Source: Ruegeria sp. HKCCA6707
GTDB lineage: Bacteria > Pseudomonadota > Alphaproteobacteria > Rhodobacterales > Rhodobacteraceae
Assembly (NCBI RefSeq): GCF_013033515.1
Contig: NZ_WQEG01000010.1
Location: 62,001 to 126,000 of the forward strand
Length of the DNA: 64,000 bases
Reading direction: 5' to 3'
Part shown: piece after piece, positions 62,654 to 64,000 of the stretch
Numbering within the stretch: the first letter of the stretch is position 1
Layout: the number at the start of each line of letters is the position of its first letter
Position numbers and translations under genes: made by a program
The notes under the pieces: model-generated
Told to the model about the DNA's origin: nothing
Databases searched by the model: none
Seen by the model: the letters and a program-made list of their open reading frames with translations, nothing else

Positions 62654-63055
62654 CTAAACCGCCGCCGCAACTGGCCCGAGGCTGAGATGTGATTTCGTCA
62701 GCGCCAAGCCCGCTTTTTCGTCACTGCGGCAGACATAACAGACCACGTGATCCGGATATTCCCGCGTCCGCAAAAAGATGTGCAGCCGATCATCCGAGAA
62801 AACGGCAATTTCCCCAAAGCCCGGGTTGTCATCTTCTTGGGTGCCGATCATGCGCAACAATGATTCAAAGCCACGAACACCGCGCCCTTGAAACAGGTTC
62901 GCAACGGCCAATGCCAGGTTCTCGAGCAGGTTCGTGTGATCAGGTTGATCCGATTTCAACCCAAGCAACATACCCGTTTCCATATCAACATACCCGGCTG
63001 CAACGCAGTCGGGTATGGAGTCCATGGCAGTGGAAAGCGCGTTCTCAATTGACAT
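62654..63055 (-). CDS. Roadblock/LC7-like small protein
   Basis: This 133-residue protein has the pattern of roadblock/LC7 domains: a first helix, then AAGYVDMETGMLLGLKSD, a central helix LLENLALAVANLFQG, and the strands IAVFSDDRLHIFLRTRE and HVVCYVCRSDEKAGLALT. Roadblock proteins such as MglB regulate small GTPases; here the neighbours are two dynamin-like GTPases. The assignment rests on pattern only. Confidence 0.6.
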   Translation of the reverse strand: MSIENALSTAMDSIPDCVAAGYVDMETGMLLGLKSDQPDHTNLLENLALAVANLFQGRGVRGFESLLRMIGTQEDDNPGFGEIAVFSDDRLHIFLRTREYPDHVVCYVCRSDEKAGLALTKSHLSLGPVAAAV

Positions 63056-63093
63056 GTTCTAACCTGCCTTTGGCGCGAGCGAACCGGAACAAA

Positions 63094-64000
63094 CTACAAA
63101 GCATGTCGTTCCGCCGCCGAGTTTTCTTCAGATCGTCCAATTGGGCTTACCGGCTGATCTGAATTGGGTTGGTAATCACGGGATATCTGATCGAACTCGG
63201 TCAGGAAAGCCGAGAAGACACTGCGCAGCCCATTGGCATCGTCGGGCAACTCCTCTTTCGAGACAAATTCGTTCCAAAGATCGACCGCGCTGATCGGCGT
63301 TCCAGGCACAACCTGAATGAGTGATTTCATGTCCGGTTCTGGGGCGTCCGCGACGTCATCCTCAAGCTGCATTGGTACAACTTGCCCGTCGGTCAACGCA
63401 TTGGATTCGGGTTCGGGCTCGTAGTCTTCTTCAGACTTTTCAGCCAATAGGGCCGTTATCGAGGATACCGACCGTTCGATATCGGATTCGACGCCGCGCG
63501 CGATTTCCACGATTTCGATCTCTTCTTCAACCGGATCATCTTCACTGGTGTCTGAAACGGTCAATTCATCTTCGGGTTCCGGTTCTTCTTCGCCTTGGAA
63601 CTCGAACTCGTCAACATCCGTGGCCGGGTTTGGCAGGAAGTCCAGATCCATTGCCTCGTCTTTGTCATCGCTGAACGAAACATTCTGATCCTTCGCTGTG
63701 ACCTCGTCCTCATCGACGATCATCTCCTGCCGCAGCTTCTCGGCTTCCTCGGCTTCGATCCTCGGACGCTCGATCTCGTCCGAACGCCGTTCGACACGCG
63801 CAGGACGCACCGGAAAGCTTGTCACGGTTTCGGTGTCCGCGTTTTCGGGAGGGATCACTCGGACAGTGGTCACGTCGTCCTTTGCCTCGCTCGGCTTGGC
63901 CGGACGCAGAGGTTTGATCTTTTCGATCCCAGGTAGGGTTGATTTTTCCATTTGGTAGCGCGACAGCATTTCGGCGCGGCTTCCCATGATCTGCTCGGTG
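63094..64000 (-). CDS. Acidic hypothetical protein, 5' end possibly outside window
   Basis: The frame is open to the window edge. A Met at 63987 (MGSRAEMLSRYQMEKSTLPG) gives a protein of 297 residues and may be the true start, but codons upstream remain open. The middle is highly acidic and probably disordered (runs such as EFEFQ...EEEPEPEDELTVSD), and a folded end of about 75 residues has TPISAVDLWNEFVSKEELPDD and AFLTEFDQISRDYQ. No known family recognised. It is coded in the same direction as the dynamin/roadblock genes. Confidence 0.6.
   Translation of the reverse strand, partial: TEQIMGSRAEMLSRYQMEKSTLPGIEKIKPLRPAKPSEAKDDVTTVRVIPPENADTETVTSFPVRPARVERRSDEIERPRIEAEEAEKLRQEMIVDEDEVTAKDQNVSFSDDKDEAMDLDFLPNPATDVDEFEFQGEEEPEPEDELTVSDTSEDDPVEEEIEIVEIARGVESDIERSVSSITALLAEKSEEDYEPEPESNALTDGQVVPMQLEDDVADAPEPDMKSLIQVVPGTPISAVDLWNEFVSKEELPDDANGLRSVFSAFLTEFDQISRDYQPNSDQPVSPIGRSEENSAAERHAL

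Overview
The window looks like a chromosomal segment of a marine Roseobacter-group alphaproteobacterium (Rhodobacteraceae). The reasons are moderately high GC, dense ATGA or TGATG start/stop overlaps, many ABC and TRAP uptake systems, a DctD-like regulator without the GAFTGA loop, a photolyase/DUF2256 pair and osmolyte genes. This assignment is inference; no rRNA or tRNA gene was seen.

Layout: (1) 1-1811, end of a urea-type ABC importer (urtC-D-E), then a DUF2087 gene. (2) 2637-8947, a DctB/DctD-like two-component system upstream of a dctP-Q-M TRAP importer. (3) 8957-25679, a large catabolic island under a LacI-type repressor: a divergent amidohydrolase/SnoaL pair facing a sugar-type ABC importer, then SnoaL-like proteins, an HpsN/HisD-like dehydrogenase, SDR, LacI, cupin, methyltransferase, MetE-like protein, alpha/beta hydrolase and RraA-like aldolase. 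Two palindromic operators lie in the divergent promoter. (4) 25680-32917, DUF2256 and photolyase, small genes, and an operon of glutamate-synthase-like, acetolactate-synthase-like and aldehyde dehydrogenase genes. (5) 33293-37914, a sugar-acid module (2,5-dioxovalerate-type dehydrogenase, FucU/RbsD mutarotase, GntR regulator, UxaA/GarD-like dehydratase). (6) 38071-43255, a secreted Ntn-type amide hydrolase, then a TfuA-YcaO pair preceded by a small protein made of nine near-identical nine-residue repeats, then a diaminopropionate ammonia-lyase-like enzyme. (7) 43359-48146, a 3-hydroxyisobutyrate-dehydrogenase-like gene and a glucosylglycerate module (phosphatase, synthase, phosphorylase). (8) 48908-51121, monomeric isocitrate dehydrogenase with strong terminators. 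(9) 51483-64000, a minus-strand cluster of two LysM/solute-binding proteins, PP2C phosphatase, FHA protein, Ser/Thr kinase, two dynamin-like GTPases, a roadblock-like protein and two acidic unknowns.

The strongest candidate for an undescribed system is 39501-41951. A YcaO and a TfuA protein, the pair that makes peptide thioamides elsewhere, are encoded directly behind a perfect-Shine-Dalgarno gene for a 133-residue protein. Its C-terminal 83 residues are tandem [V/I/C/H]-G-A-K-I-D-P-[A/S/T/G]-Q units. The repeats differ mostly at synonymous codon positions, so the peptide is what is conserved. A hairpin and a possible alternative pairing over the YcaO ribosome-binding site lie between precursor and enzyme genes. 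I read this as a multi-core RiPP operon of unfamiliar core sequence. Second in interest are the SnoaL-rich catabolic island and the kinase/FHA/dynamin/roadblock cluster.
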